Source: an uncultured Saprospiraceae bacterium
GTDB taxonomy: Bacteria > Bacteroidota > Bacteroidia > Chitinophagales > Saprospiraceae
Assembly: GCA_937950315.1 (NCBI GenBank)
Contig: CALFDU010000023.1
Coordinates: forward strand, 1 to 43,220
Length of the DNA: 43,220 bases
Direction: 5' to 3'
In this document: piece by piece, positions 24,903 to 32,839 of the stretch
Layout of the letters: each line of letters starts with the position of its first letter
How positions within the stretch are numbered: the first letter of the stretch is position 1
Notes under the pieces: generated by a model
Databases searched by the model: none
What the model was told of the DNA's origin: nothing
Seen by the model: the letters and a program-made list of their open reading frames with translations, nothing else
Made by a program: the position numbers and the translations under genes

Positions 24903-25568
24903 ATGAAATATTTATCAATTTTACGAGTGTCCACTTTGGTTTGCCTGTTCTTGTTCTTTTCCCCTTTGATGGTTATTGGTCAGAGTAATAGTACTATAAG
25001 TTTTACAGTTTCTCCTTCGTATTCCTATTTTGTTATTCAAGGAGAAGGAAGACCCGTAGGAACCTTTTTTCAGTTATCGACAAATAGAAATGATAAACCT
25101 GGATTGGGTTGGAGATTTGGAGTCAACGGGAGTCAAAAATTCACCAAAGATGATTACGTAGAATTTGGTTTTCATGTTGTAGGAATCAAGTTTTCCACAC
25201 AATCACAATTTCTTTCGAACGATCTTAATTTGAATAAATTTTTATTGCTTGAATTTCCAATATTGTTTCGTCATGTATTTGAAACAAACAAATACACCAG
25301 CTATATGGTTGCTGGTGTTACCTTTGGTTCTTATCAGTCTTCTTCTACTTCTGGAGTGAGTTTTCGTGGTCCATTTGTAGAAGATCTCCCTTCATTCAAT
25401 TTGGCAGCTGTTTTAGGAGTTGGATTGGAATATCATTTTAGCGATAATCGAGCTTTGTTTTTTCAACCTACCCTCAGGTATAATTTGACAGGAATACAAG
25501 TAGGAATTAATCGGATGTATCACTTTTATACCTTAGGCGTGGATGTTGGGTTAAGGAGATATTTATAA
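24903..25568 (+). CDS. Outer-membrane barrel protein, tandem paralogue 1
   Basis: A 221-residue protein from ATG 24903; a GTG at 24891 would only add four residues before the signal peptide. The signal peptide ends near MVIGQ. The mature part begins SNSTISFTVSPSYSYF and shows GTFFQL, WRFGVNGSQKF, FLLLEFPILFRHVF and a C-terminal LEYHFSDNRALFFQPTLRYN followed by a strand ending in LRRYL, the pattern of a small outer-membrane barrel. It is clearly related along its length to the next gene, so this is a local duplication. Function is unknown. Confidence 0.75.
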   Translation: MKYLSILRVSTLVCLFLFFSPLMVIGQSNSTISFTVSPSYSYFVIQGEGRPVGTFFQLSTNRNDKPGLGWRFGVNGSQKFTKDDYVEFGFHVVGIKFSTQSQFLSNDLNLNKFLLLEFPILFRHVFETNKYTSYMVAGVTFGSYQSSSTSGVSFRGPFVEDLPSFNLAAVLGVGLEYHFSDNRALFFQPTLRYNLTGIQVGINRMYHFYTLGVDVGLRRYL

Positions 25569-25625
25569 GGTTAAAATCTATTGTTCAGGTTTTTGATCTT
25601 TTCTAAATTTCTTAACTTAGAAAGA

Positions 25626-26270
25626 ATGAAAAAAACTACCACCATATTGGCTTTTGTGTTTGCACCCATTTTTTTAATTGGTCAAAACAAAAGTACCATT
25701 GACGCTGTATTTTCGACTGGTTTTTCTTATTTCAATGAAAAGGGTGAGTTTATTCAAGACGGTACCTTTTTTCAATTAGATACAAGGCGAGAAGATGATT
25801 CAGGAATGGCGTGGAGATTTGGGATAAATCTAAGTCAGGAATTTGCACGTGATAATTTTTATGAAATGGGTCTTCATTTTGTAAACATTAATTTTACAAC
25901 CGGTAGCAACTGGTTTCCAACCAGTAACAGCGACCATAGTTTTACATTTTTAGAATTACCGCTGGCCATTCGTCATGAATTAAATGCGAAAAAATTATCT
26001 AGCTATGTGAAATTTGGTATTGCGGTAGCATTTCATCTTGATTCATCAACTTCATTTAGTAGTTTTGAGCAAGCCTTTGTGGATGATTATCCGCTTTTTA
26101 ATTATGTCGCGACTTTAGGAGGTGGCTTTGAATATCATTTTAAAGAAAGTGTCAATATTTACTTTCAACCCACTTTTCGATACAATTTGATCGGTATTGA
26201 GATTAGCGAGTATTCCAAATATCACTTTTATAATTTTGGTGTTGATATCGGGGTGAGAGGCTATTTGTGA
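25626..26270 (+). CDS. Outer-membrane barrel protein, tandem paralogue 2
   Basis: A 214-residue protein from ATG 25626; the open frame extends to a TTG at 25581 but the ATG opens a proper signal peptide (MKKTTTILAFVFAPIFLIGQ). It shares with the preceding gene the GTFFQLDT, WRFGINLSQEF, FLELPLAIRHE and EYHF...FQPTFRYNLIGI blocks and the final GVRGYL-type strand. A small outer-membrane barrel is inferred. Similarity is moderate, so the duplication is old. A strong inverted repeat follows the stop. Confidence 0.75.
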   Translation: MKKTTTILAFVFAPIFLIGQNKSTIDAVFSTGFSYFNEKGEFIQDGTFFQLDTRREDDSGMAWRFGINLSQEFARDNFYEMGLHFVNINFTTGSNWFPTSNSDHSFTFLELPLAIRHELNAKKLSSYVKFGIAVAFHLDSSTSFSSFEQAFVDDYPLFNYVATLGGGFEYHFKESVNIYFQPTFRYNLIGIEISEYSKYHFYNFGVDIGVRGYL

Positions 26271-26291
26271 GATTTAATTTTATAGTAAAAT

Positions 26292-26331
26292 GTACAAGCC
26301 CGATTAACCCTTTGGCAAATAGGACTTGTAC
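26292..26331. terminator. Bidirectional terminator-like hairpin between convergent genes
   Basis: GTACAAGCCC (26292-26301) pairs with GGACTTGTAC (26322-26331): ten pairs, one of them G-U on one strand, with a 20-base loop. It lies midway between the convergent ends at 26270 and 26366. No long T-run follows on either strand. Confidence 0.55.
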
Positions 26332-26365
26332 TTAATGCAATCTTAAAATTCTTCTTTAATTTCAG

Positions 26366-27124
26366 TTATGAGCAACACGAAGTCAATTCGTAAAGTGCTG
26401 TTACTTCTGCGTTGTTGATGGCTCGATTGTAAATAATGATGTCATCAATACTTCCTTTAAATCCTTTTCCTATAAATAAATCTCCTCGATCTTCCACACA
26501 GTTCAGGTTTCCGCTATCCGAATTTTGAAGGATGTTGTTGAAGTAAATTTTGTAATCGTCTTCTGCTTTTGTGACTACGAGATGATGCCATTTATTGGTA
26601 AGTTCTACCACTTCTTCTGCGCAACTTCCTTCTATGTCGAAAATTGAATTTGCCCAGACGGAATGGTTGTGGTTGAAAATTGCTTTCCTACAATCGTGTA
26701 ATCCGAGTGCCCATTCGTAATCTCTCATCGCACAATTAGAATCGGTAGCTCTACTGATCAAGCTTTCAAAAACTTCCACCGATCGAGTGGTGTCGATGGG
26801 TAGGTACCATAGTGAAATAGAGAAATCGGTAAGGTCATTGAGGAAGCTGGTGTTGGCTGTTGTGAGGTGTTCTATATTGCTGCTAGTGTTGGAAAAAGAA
26901 TAGGCGCAATTTTCGTTTCCATTGCGATCTACTGTTGGTTTGGCAGGTGTGGTATTGATCACATTGTGGTTGAATGAGGTATCGTCCTTCAGACTTCCAT
27001 CGGTAAATGGATAGAAAGCAATCACACCATCCTGTAGCGAATCGGGTAGACAGCCGCTGTCAAAATTTGGATCATCGCAAGCCACAAAAAAGAGGACAAA
27101 AAATAGGGGGAAGATATTTTTCAT
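26366..27124 (-). CDS. LamG/concanavalin-like lectin-domain lipoprotein
   Basis: A 252-residue lipoprotein (MKNIFPLFFVLFFVAC, lipobox FVAC at Cys16). The mature part is one LamG-type jelly roll: VIAFYPFTDGSLKDDTS at the start, FSISLWYLPID in the middle, NKWHHLVVTKAEDDYKIYFNN, and the end GSIDDIIIYNRAINNAEVTALY. Six or more Cys suggest disulfides. These domains bind or scaffold carbohydrates on the cell surface, and the family is common in Bacteroidota. No catalytic domain is present, and no susCD pair is nearby. Confidence 0.82.
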   Translation of the reverse strand: MKNIFPLFFVLFFVACDDPNFDSGCLPDSLQDGVIAFYPFTDGSLKDDTSFNHNVINTTPAKPTVDRNGNENCAYSFSNTSSNIEHLTTANTSFLNDLTDFSISLWYLPIDTTRSVEVFESLISRATDSNCAMRDYEWALGLHDCRKAIFNHNHSVWANSIFDIEGSCAEEVVELTNKWHHLVVTKAEDDYKIYFNNILQNSDSGNLNCVEDRGDLFIGKGFKGSIDDIIIYNRAINNAEVTALYELTSCCS

Positions 27125-27323
27125 GATTGATATTTTGGTGACTTAACGGCACGAAATTTTAAATGGTTGGGCTTTTGATTGTTAGAAGTCTCTCAGGTGG
27201 GTTTTTAACAAAACGGTAACGATTGGGTCTTCATGAATACAATTTTGTATTCCATGATATTATATGCTCCTCGCAAAAGGATAATAGGATAGGATTCTCA
27301 TTTTTTCTCTTTATTTTAATGGA

Positions 27324-28829
27324 ATGAAGCGTGCTCTTCACATTTTGGTTCTTTGCTTATTAAGTTCGGTTGGCTTAAGTCAATCCCAATTGCTGTGGCA
27401 AAAAACCTACGGTGGATCTGAAACCGATGGTGCCAATCATATTCAGCAGACCGACGATGGTGGTTTCATTGTTTCTGGGTATAGTGAATCTTCAGATGGG
27501 GACCTTGATAACAACGATGGGATATGGGATGTCTGGATTCTTAAGCTTGATGAAAACGGCGACGTCGAATGGGAGAAGACTTTCGGTGGTTCTAACTATG
27601 AGACAGCAAGAGTGATCAAGCAAACACGAGATGGCGGATATATTTTTATTGGATGGACCCGTTCGAGCGATGGTGATATTTCAAGCCATGCTGGCAACAA
27701 TGATATTTGGGTAGTGAAGTTAAGTCCGAGTGGTGAGATAAGCTGGGAGCAGACCTATGGTGAAATGTACCACGAGCAAGGATTTTATATTCAACAGACC
27801 AGTGATGGAGGTTACATCTTGTCTGGCACAACGACCGATAATGGAACCTTTGGCGCGTTTGTGATTAAAATCGATGAATTTGGAAATGAAGAATGGCAGT
27901 CTGTCGCATCCGGTGATGCATTGGATACTGCCAACACCATCATTGAAGTTTCTTCAGGTGGTTACATTTTTGTGGGGAATAGCAGATCTTCTTTTGATGA
28001 AGCATTCAACAGTGGTGGTATGGATTGCATCGTTGTCAAATTAAGCGATACTGGTGAAACCGAATGGTTAAAACTATACGGAGGTACGAACGATGATTTT
28101 GGAAACTCAATTGATGAATCGAGTGATGGCTCATTTGTAATAGCTGGTTCGACAGAACTATTAGCAAGTGATGCTTTGTCAACTCCGAGAGAGGAGGATG
28201 TTTGGGTATTTAAAATTGACCTGGAAGGTAATGTCATTTGGGAAGAAACATATGGTTCGGTGGAGCATAAAGAACGCGCGATTTCCATTGAAGCTGCTTC
28301 TAATGGGACTTGGATTCTCACAGGCTACACTGAATCCATTAACAGCAGTAATGATGATCTTGCAGGCCTTAATTGTTATGTGCTACAAATCACTTCGAAT
28401 GGAACGCTTCTTTGGGATGGTCGTTTCGGAGGCGGCGGCGATGATTCTGGAAATTTTGTCATGGAAACAGAAGACGGAAGTTTTATCGCAACAGGTTTTA
28501 CACATTCTGATGATGGAGACTTTGACACAAATCAAGGCGAAAGAGATTTATTTGTCATGAAAATATTGCCCAATCGCTCAACTTCTACCAATGAAATCCC
28601 TGTATTGAATTACGCACTTTTCCCCAATCCAAGCTCAAGCTATATGGAGCTTCGACCTAGCTTGGATGGTTTACATAAATATTTGATTTTAAATCAGTTG
28701 GGAAAGCAAGTAGCTTCTGGTGAATTTGAAGATTCAAGAGTTGGCATCCAAGATTTGGAAGCAGGGTCATACTCTTTGTTAATTTATAAGAACAATGAGC
28801 AAACGATTCTAAAGTTTGTTAAATTGTAG
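27324..28829 (+). CDS. T9SS-sorted secreted repeat protein
   Basis: A 501-residue protein with a signal peptide ending near GLSQS, then about seven to eight repeats of roughly 50 residues with the pattern GG..D....I..T.DGG.I..G.T.S.DGD, each ending W..KL...G...W....G. This is the repeat type seen in many Bacteroidota surface proteins, probably folding as a propeller or solenoid. The last about 80 residues (YALFPNPSSSYMEL ... LEAGSYSLLIY ... LKFVKL) form a type A T9SS sorting domain. It is therefore exported through T9SS and attached or released at the surface. The next lipoprotein starts 6 bases after the stop. Confidence 0.85.
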   Translation: MKRALHILVLCLLSSVGLSQSQLLWQKTYGGSETDGANHIQQTDDGGFIVSGYSESSDGDLDNNDGIWDVWILKLDENGDVEWEKTFGGSNYETARVIKQTRDGGYIFIGWTRSSDGDISSHAGNNDIWVVKLSPSGEISWEQTYGEMYHEQGFYIQQTSDGGYILSGTTTDNGTFGAFVIKIDEFGNEEWQSVASGDALDTANTIIEVSSGGYIFVGNSRSSFDEAFNSGGMDCIVVKLSDTGETEWLKLYGGTNDDFGNSIDESSDGSFVIAGSTELLASDALSTPREEDVWVFKIDLEGNVIWEETYGSVEHKERAISIEAASNGTWILTGYTESINSSNDDLAGLNCYVLQITSNGTLLWDGRFGGGGDDSGNFVMETEDGSFIATGFTHSDDGDFDTNQGERDLFVMKILPNRSTSTNEIPVLNYALFPNPSSSYMELRPSLDGLHKYLILNQLGKQVASGEFEDSRVGIQDLEAGSYSLLIYKNNEQTILKFVKL

Positions 28830-28835
28830 TATAAA

Positions 28836-29513
28836 ATGTCGAACATGCGATTGATCACTTCACTCTTTATACTTGCCTTGGTTTTTCCAAGTTGTTATGC
28901 ACCCAATCAACTGACTTATTATTCTCCGTCTTCAGGAGCAGCTTCTCCGAAAGGAATGCCTTCTAAACCAGGTGCTTGTTATGCCAAGTGTCTAACTCCA
29001 GATGAATACGATGTCACAGTAGAAGAAATATTTCTATTTACGGGTGATCCAGAAAATACAGATGTTGAAATACGAGATGTAGAAAATGTTATCTCCGTTG
29101 CAGGTACCAAATGGGTGAAGAAAAAAGCAGACAAAAATTGTCTTTCTGCTAATCCTGATGATTGCCTTGTTTGGTGCTTGGAGGAAGTACCTGGAGAGGT
29201 CGAGCGTTACACAGTAGTAGTAGATACAAGTCAAACCGATCAATACGAAGTAGTTGCCAAAGAGCACCGTAATTTAATTCAGTCAGGGGGTCACACCGAG
29301 TGGTATGAAGTTGTTTGTGAAAACAATATGTCTAAAGCATTGATTATGGATGTACAACATTTTCTCGCCAGTGAAAAATATTATTTTGGTGAAGCTGATG
29401 GAGTGCTGGATCAAGGAATCAAAGAGGCACTTAAAAACTTTCAGACAGAAAGAGGACTTGGGATAGGTCAGCTTACCATAGAGACGCTGGATGTGATGGG
29501 AGTTGGATACTAG
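28836..29513 (+). CDS. Lipoprotein with C-terminal peptidoglycan-binding domain
   Basis: A 225-residue lipoprotein; the lipobox is FPSC (Cys20 from the first ATG, and a second ATG at codon 4 is also usable). The central region is unrecognised, with several Cys (KPGACYAKC, DCLVWCLEE). Residues about 165-225 match the peptidoglycan-binding fold (PF01471 type): VQHFLASEKYYFGEADGVLD, then KEALKNFQTERGLG. It likely tethers the outer membrane to the cell wall. It starts 6 bases after the T9SS gene and is followed by a good terminator at 29522. Confidence 0.78.
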   Translation: MSNMRLITSLFILALVFPSCYAPNQLTYYSPSSGAASPKGMPSKPGACYAKCLTPDEYDVTVEEIFLFTGDPENTDVEIRDVENVISVAGTKWVKKKADKNCLSANPDDCLVWCLEEVPGEVERYTVVVDTSQTDQYEVVAKEHRNLIQSGGHTEWYEVVCENNMSKALIMDVQHFLASEKYYFGEADGVLDQGIKEALKNFQTERGLGIGQLTIETLDVMGVGY

Positions 29514-29521
29514 GGTTGTTG

Positions 29522-29546
29522 TTTGACTTTCGTCAAATGTTTTTTT
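29522..29546 (+). terminator. Rho-independent-like terminator (copy B of the TTTC-loop hairpin)
   Basis: TTTGAC-TTTC-GTCAAA forms a perfect 6-bp stem with a 4-base loop 8 bases after the stop at 29513, and a run of seven T follows at 29540-29546. This is the clearest terminator form of the hairpin also found at 11124 and 24859. Confidence 0.65.
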
Positions 29547-29726
29547 GCTAGAATATATAATTCGTACCTCTAATTAGTTCGTTGAATTTGCAAATTTCAG
29601 AAAGTATACTGGGATGGCGGATTAGCTTATGAAATATATTCTACAAATGTATTTACTTTTAGAGATTCGATTTGTTCTTATGTTATTGGACTAGAAAAAC
29701 ACAATGTATTCTATTTTAAAAATACA

Positions 29727-30689
29727 TTATAGCGGATTGATTTCACCATATTTTATTTGTAAATCCATCACTCCATCTATTGAGTTGGTCGAAAAGATGG
29801 GTGTTGTTAAAATACTTTCATCCATGATATGGTATAATATTTCATCAACGTAAATAAAGTAATACCCATCTATTTTTCTAAGAGAAATTTTAGTTGACTG
29901 ATCCAACTCTTTTGATAAATTATTTCTATAATAATATTCTGTCGACACAGAGTTATTTTGTGTGTTGGATTTTCGCACATCCATATTATTTCCTTCACAA
30001 ACTACAATTGAGTTTCCATCGCCCCACTTGAAATGCAAACAACTCTCAATTTCTTGCCAATTATTATAAACGATTTCAAATTGAAAATTTTGAAAAAGTA
30101 ATTCAGGTTGGCAAATGAAATTTAGTCTATCCTCATTTATTGTTGTGTCAATTACATTGTAAGTGAGGTAATTAATACTATCGTAATCTAAATACGACTT
30201 ATACCAATCAGGACTTTCTTTATTATTTGTGAATAGTTCTTTTGAGTAATAATCGAACCAAGAGGTTGAAATAAAATTAGAAGAACAATTACTTTCTGAA
30301 ATATTCGAGTGCATTAAAGATTTGCATTCGCCATTTATAAATGCATTATCAGTATGACCTCTGTTTAAAACACAATGTCCTAATTCGTGATATATGAGCC
30401 ATTTTTTTTGACTTGTCGATTTGTTTTTCCAAGACAAAGAGTCAATCAAAATATTGTTATTGTTAGAGTTACAACGTCCATCTACCAACGGTTCTTCAAT
30501 TCGTCCGAATGATATAATTAGATCTTGATCCTCTATTGAAATATTTCTACCATAAAAGTTAGCGTCGTTAAAAAATGATTCAACGAAAATTTCGACGGTG
30601 TTGGGAATTTTTAAATCGGGCTCTTTATTACAGCAATTAAGTGTTAGTAAAGATAGGATTACAATCGTTAATCTAAATAGATTTAGCAT
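29727..30689 (-). CDS. Lipoprotein with zincin-like HExxH motif
   Basis: A 320-residue lipoprotein (signal ending LLTLNC, Cys19 or Cys20). A zinc-peptidase motif lies at H101-E-L-G-H105 in WLIYHELGHCVLNRGHTDN, with a further His at 112. This resembles metzincins (HExxHxxGxxH) but with one extra residue before the third His and no Gly at the usual place. The C-terminal half is unrecognised and may be a beta-rich domain (SCLHFKWGDGNSI and onward). Surface proteolysis is inferred. The AT-rich codons and its neighbours suggest an accessory cluster. Confidence 0.65.
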   Translation of the reverse strand: MLNLFRLTIVILSLLTLNCCNKEPDLKIPNTVEIFVESFFNDANFYGRNISIEDQDLIISFGRIEEPLVDGRCNSNNNNILIDSLSWKNKSTSQKKWLIYHELGHCVLNRGHTDNAFINGECKSLMHSNISESNCSSNFISTSWFDYYSKELFTNNKESPDWYKSYLDYDSINYLTYNVIDTTINEDRLNFICQPELLFQNFQFEIVYNNWQEIESCLHFKWGDGNSIVVCEGNNMDVRKSNTQNNSVSTEYYYRNNLSKELDQSTKISLRKIDGYYFIYVDEILYHIMDESILTTPIFSTNSIDGVMDLQIKYGEINPL

Positions 30690-30701
30690 TTCGATAAATT
30701 T

Positions 30702-30731
30702 AACGGCATCACATTTTTTAGTGATGCCGTT
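30702..30731. terminator. Strong hairpin terminator between two minus-strand genes
   Basis: AACGGCATCAC (30702-30712) and GTGATGCCGTT (30721-30731) are perfectly complementary over 11 bp with an 8-base A/T loop (CACATTTTTTAGTG across the tip). It lies 27 bases downstream of the minus-strand gene ending at 30759, and would separate it from the zincin-like gene starting at 30689. T-rich tails are weak on both sides. Confidence 0.75.
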
Positions 30732-30758
30732 TGTGTTATTATTTATTTGGATTATTTA

Positions 30759-31508
30759 CTAGTTTACCTCATGACCTGATGTCCTTGAAAGTAAAGCAGA
30801 ATAAAAACAAATTTGTTTTTCATTTTGGTTAATACATATTTCTTGCCCTCTTCCAAGATATACTGAAACAAAATTTCCTTCTGTAAAATTTGCAAATTCA
30901 GAGCTAGAAATAGTTGCTTGTCCTTCATCTCTAAGTTCTTTAACAATGCAAGGTGAACCAGAAGAACAAATAATTAAATGAACTTTTTCTAAGTTTTGGT
31001 CACTTTCCCAATTAAGAACTAAATCTTGGTCTTTATAAAAGTAATCACCGTTTCCAATACTGGAGTTTACTTTTAAAGCTTGAGGAACATATATATTTTC
31101 ATTAAAATCATCGAAGTTATTCGAACTTGATGTAAAATTGATACTGTGGTTATTGCCACAATACTGAGACTTGTCTATAGAATAAGTAGAGAGGTACCGG
31201 TGATCTGACATTTTACGAATTACTTGATTCTCATTAACATGTAGGTCACCTGCATCTATCAATATTCCTGAATCTCTAAATCCACCGAAAAAAGTACTCG
31301 AGATGTCGCTATTATTGCTATCGAAATATTCTTCAAATTTTAAACAAACATATGCATCTGATTTTTTATCTGAAGACTGGACTAAATCTAAAATTGAATT
31401 AGATCTAATTTCAGTTACCTCCATTTTTTCACCATTTTCTTTTTGACAAGAAAAAAATGTAATTAGTAAAACACTAATAAATAATAATTTAATATTTTTC
31501 ATTTTCAT
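30759..31508 (-). CDS. Lipoprotein of unknown function
   Basis: A 249-residue protein from the ATG at 31508 (a second ATG at 31502 is equally good); the frame is open to 31550 but that would overlap the preceding gene. The signal is MKMKNIKLLFISVLLITFFSC, with Cys followed by QKENGEK. The rest is Ser/Asn/Asp-rich with Cys near CLKFEEYF, YCGNN, ICSSGSPCIV and the C terminus; no domain is recognised. AT-rich codon use resembles that of its two minus-strand neighbours. It follows the Cys-rich lipoprotein by 16 bases, so they are likely co-transcribed, and the hairpin at 30702 ends the unit. Confidence 0.65.
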   Translation of the reverse strand: MKMKNIKLLFISVLLITFFSCQKENGEKMEVTEIRSNSILDLVQSSDKKSDAYVCLKFEEYFDSNNSDISSTFFGGFRDSGILIDAGDLHVNENQVIRKMSDHRYLSTYSIDKSQYCGNNHSINFTSSSNNFDDFNENIYVPQALKVNSSIGNGDYFYKDQDLVLNWESDQNLEKVHLIICSSGSPCIVKELRDEGQATISSSEFANFTEGNFVSVYLGRGQEICINQNEKQICFYSALLSRTSGHEVN

Positions 31509-31524
31509 TATTTTTTTAAAAAAT

Positions 31525-32130
31525 TTATTCACATTCAACAAAACAACCACATGCTCGACAATCTCGAGCCGCTAATTCTGAAGTTAGAGGAATCCAATTA
31601 AGGTCAAATGCTGGCCTTGTTTCAGTAGTGAAAACTTGTTCAAGAGCTACTTGAGGTTTACCTGCTTCACATTGATTGTTGCCAAAATCTACATCATCGC
31701 CACATTGACCTTCTTGAGCTCCATGACAACAAAAGTCACAATCAATAAATTCAATCTGTATTAAAACTCCATAACCTCCAGTCTCAGGAACCTCTACTTC
31801 AAAAGTATTAGTTTGTGTTCCTCCCGAAAAAGCTACATCGACATCAATTTCGGAATAAGGTTCTGGATCAACAACAATCTGTCCATTAACTATAGAGGCT
31901 GTTCTAACAAGTATTTCGACTTGGGCATCAAAATCTGGAGACGGAGAACAATCTGCACCATATCTTTGAGACAGTGCAGTTGCAACGGAAGTACCATTTA
32001 ATTCAAGAATTAATTTTTCTGGATCAACATTTCCATTATTGACATTTGCCAACATTTCTTCTAATGTGCATCCTCTACAGCCAACAGCAGAAAGTATTGT
32101 AAAAAATATAAGAATTTTCAATAAGTTCAT
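31525..32130 (-). CDS. Cys-rich lipoprotein of unknown function
   Basis: A 201-residue protein. The frame is open from 32166, but the ATG at 32130 gives a clean lipoprotein signal (MNLLKILIFFTILSAVGC). The mature part has about 14 further Cys, many clustered (DCDFCCHG, GQCGDD, NQCEAG, DCRACGCFVEC), pointing to a disulfide-rich, possibly metal-binding fold. No family is recognised. It is the first gene of the AT-rich minus-strand lipoprotein pair. The 709-bp gap upstream probably holds its promoter. Confidence 0.65.
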   Translation of the reverse strand: MNLLKILIFFTILSAVGCRGCTLEEMLANVNNGNVDPEKLILELNGTSVATALSQRYGADCSPSPDFDAQVEILVRTASIVNGQIVVDPEPYSEIDVDVAFSGGTQTNTFEVEVPETGGYGVLIQIEFIDCDFCCHGAQEGQCGDDVDFGNNQCEAGKPQVALEQVFTTETRPAFDLNWIPLTSELAARDCRACGCFVECE

Positions 32131-32839
32131 TTTAAGTGAATTATTAATGAATTTTCGCAGCCACATTCTATAGGGAGTTGATCTCTGCTACAATATTGCT
32201 TAGATTTTTTAATGCCGAATGTGGTTCTCCAGTTTGTTTATTATCATAAATCCCTCCTTGACGAAGAACTTATTTAAATTGAAGATTCATATTGTGGTGA
32301 AACTATTGGTGGGTATGGAAGTTCGTTTTTTGAGTTATGATTTCTGATAATAATTTTTCTAATATACACATTATACGGAAAATTAGAAATTTTATTGTTG
32401 TAGCAGATTATATTATGTCGTTTAGTGCACAACATATCTTTTATGTGACACGATGATTTTTTCAACTGAAGTAACATGAATACAATCAATTTATTAATAA
32501 TAGTGTAGCCTTAGAATCAAATTAAATTATTTGAATAGGAAGTAATGTGTTTGAATTTTTAGAAGGGAATAATTAAAAATTGACTCTTAAGAAATTTATA
32601 GTGGACAAGACATAATTTTGAAATTGAATAACTACAATTGTGGTAGTTGTAACATTGTGTAGAAGCCTTGTATAGCAGAACCTTAGCAAGGTATATTTTA
32701 ATAGATATCTAAATGTCCTGTTAGGGTATGCTAAAAACTGCTATCAATTTTAGTGAATCTAGGTTATTCTCAAGTATTGTCTCCATCAATATATGATTAC
32801 AGCTTTAGATTGAATATCTTAAATGATCAATCAAATCAT
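32131..32839. other. 709-bp AT-rich intergenic region, no gene seen
   Basis: It separates divergent genes and should contain both promoters. Short open frames (for example 32274-32489 on the minus strand) lack any family resemblance or signal peptide. An 8-bp inverted repeat, AATTTTTA (32554-32561) with TAAAAATT (32574-32581), and a weak CCTTG/CAAGG pair (32666-32701) are the only structures noticed. No tRNA or repeat was found. Confidence 0.5.

Noticed and set aside
32274-32489. A 71-codon minus-strand frame in the long AT-rich gap
   Set aside because: Low-complexity composition with no recognisable domain; open frames of this length are expected by chance.
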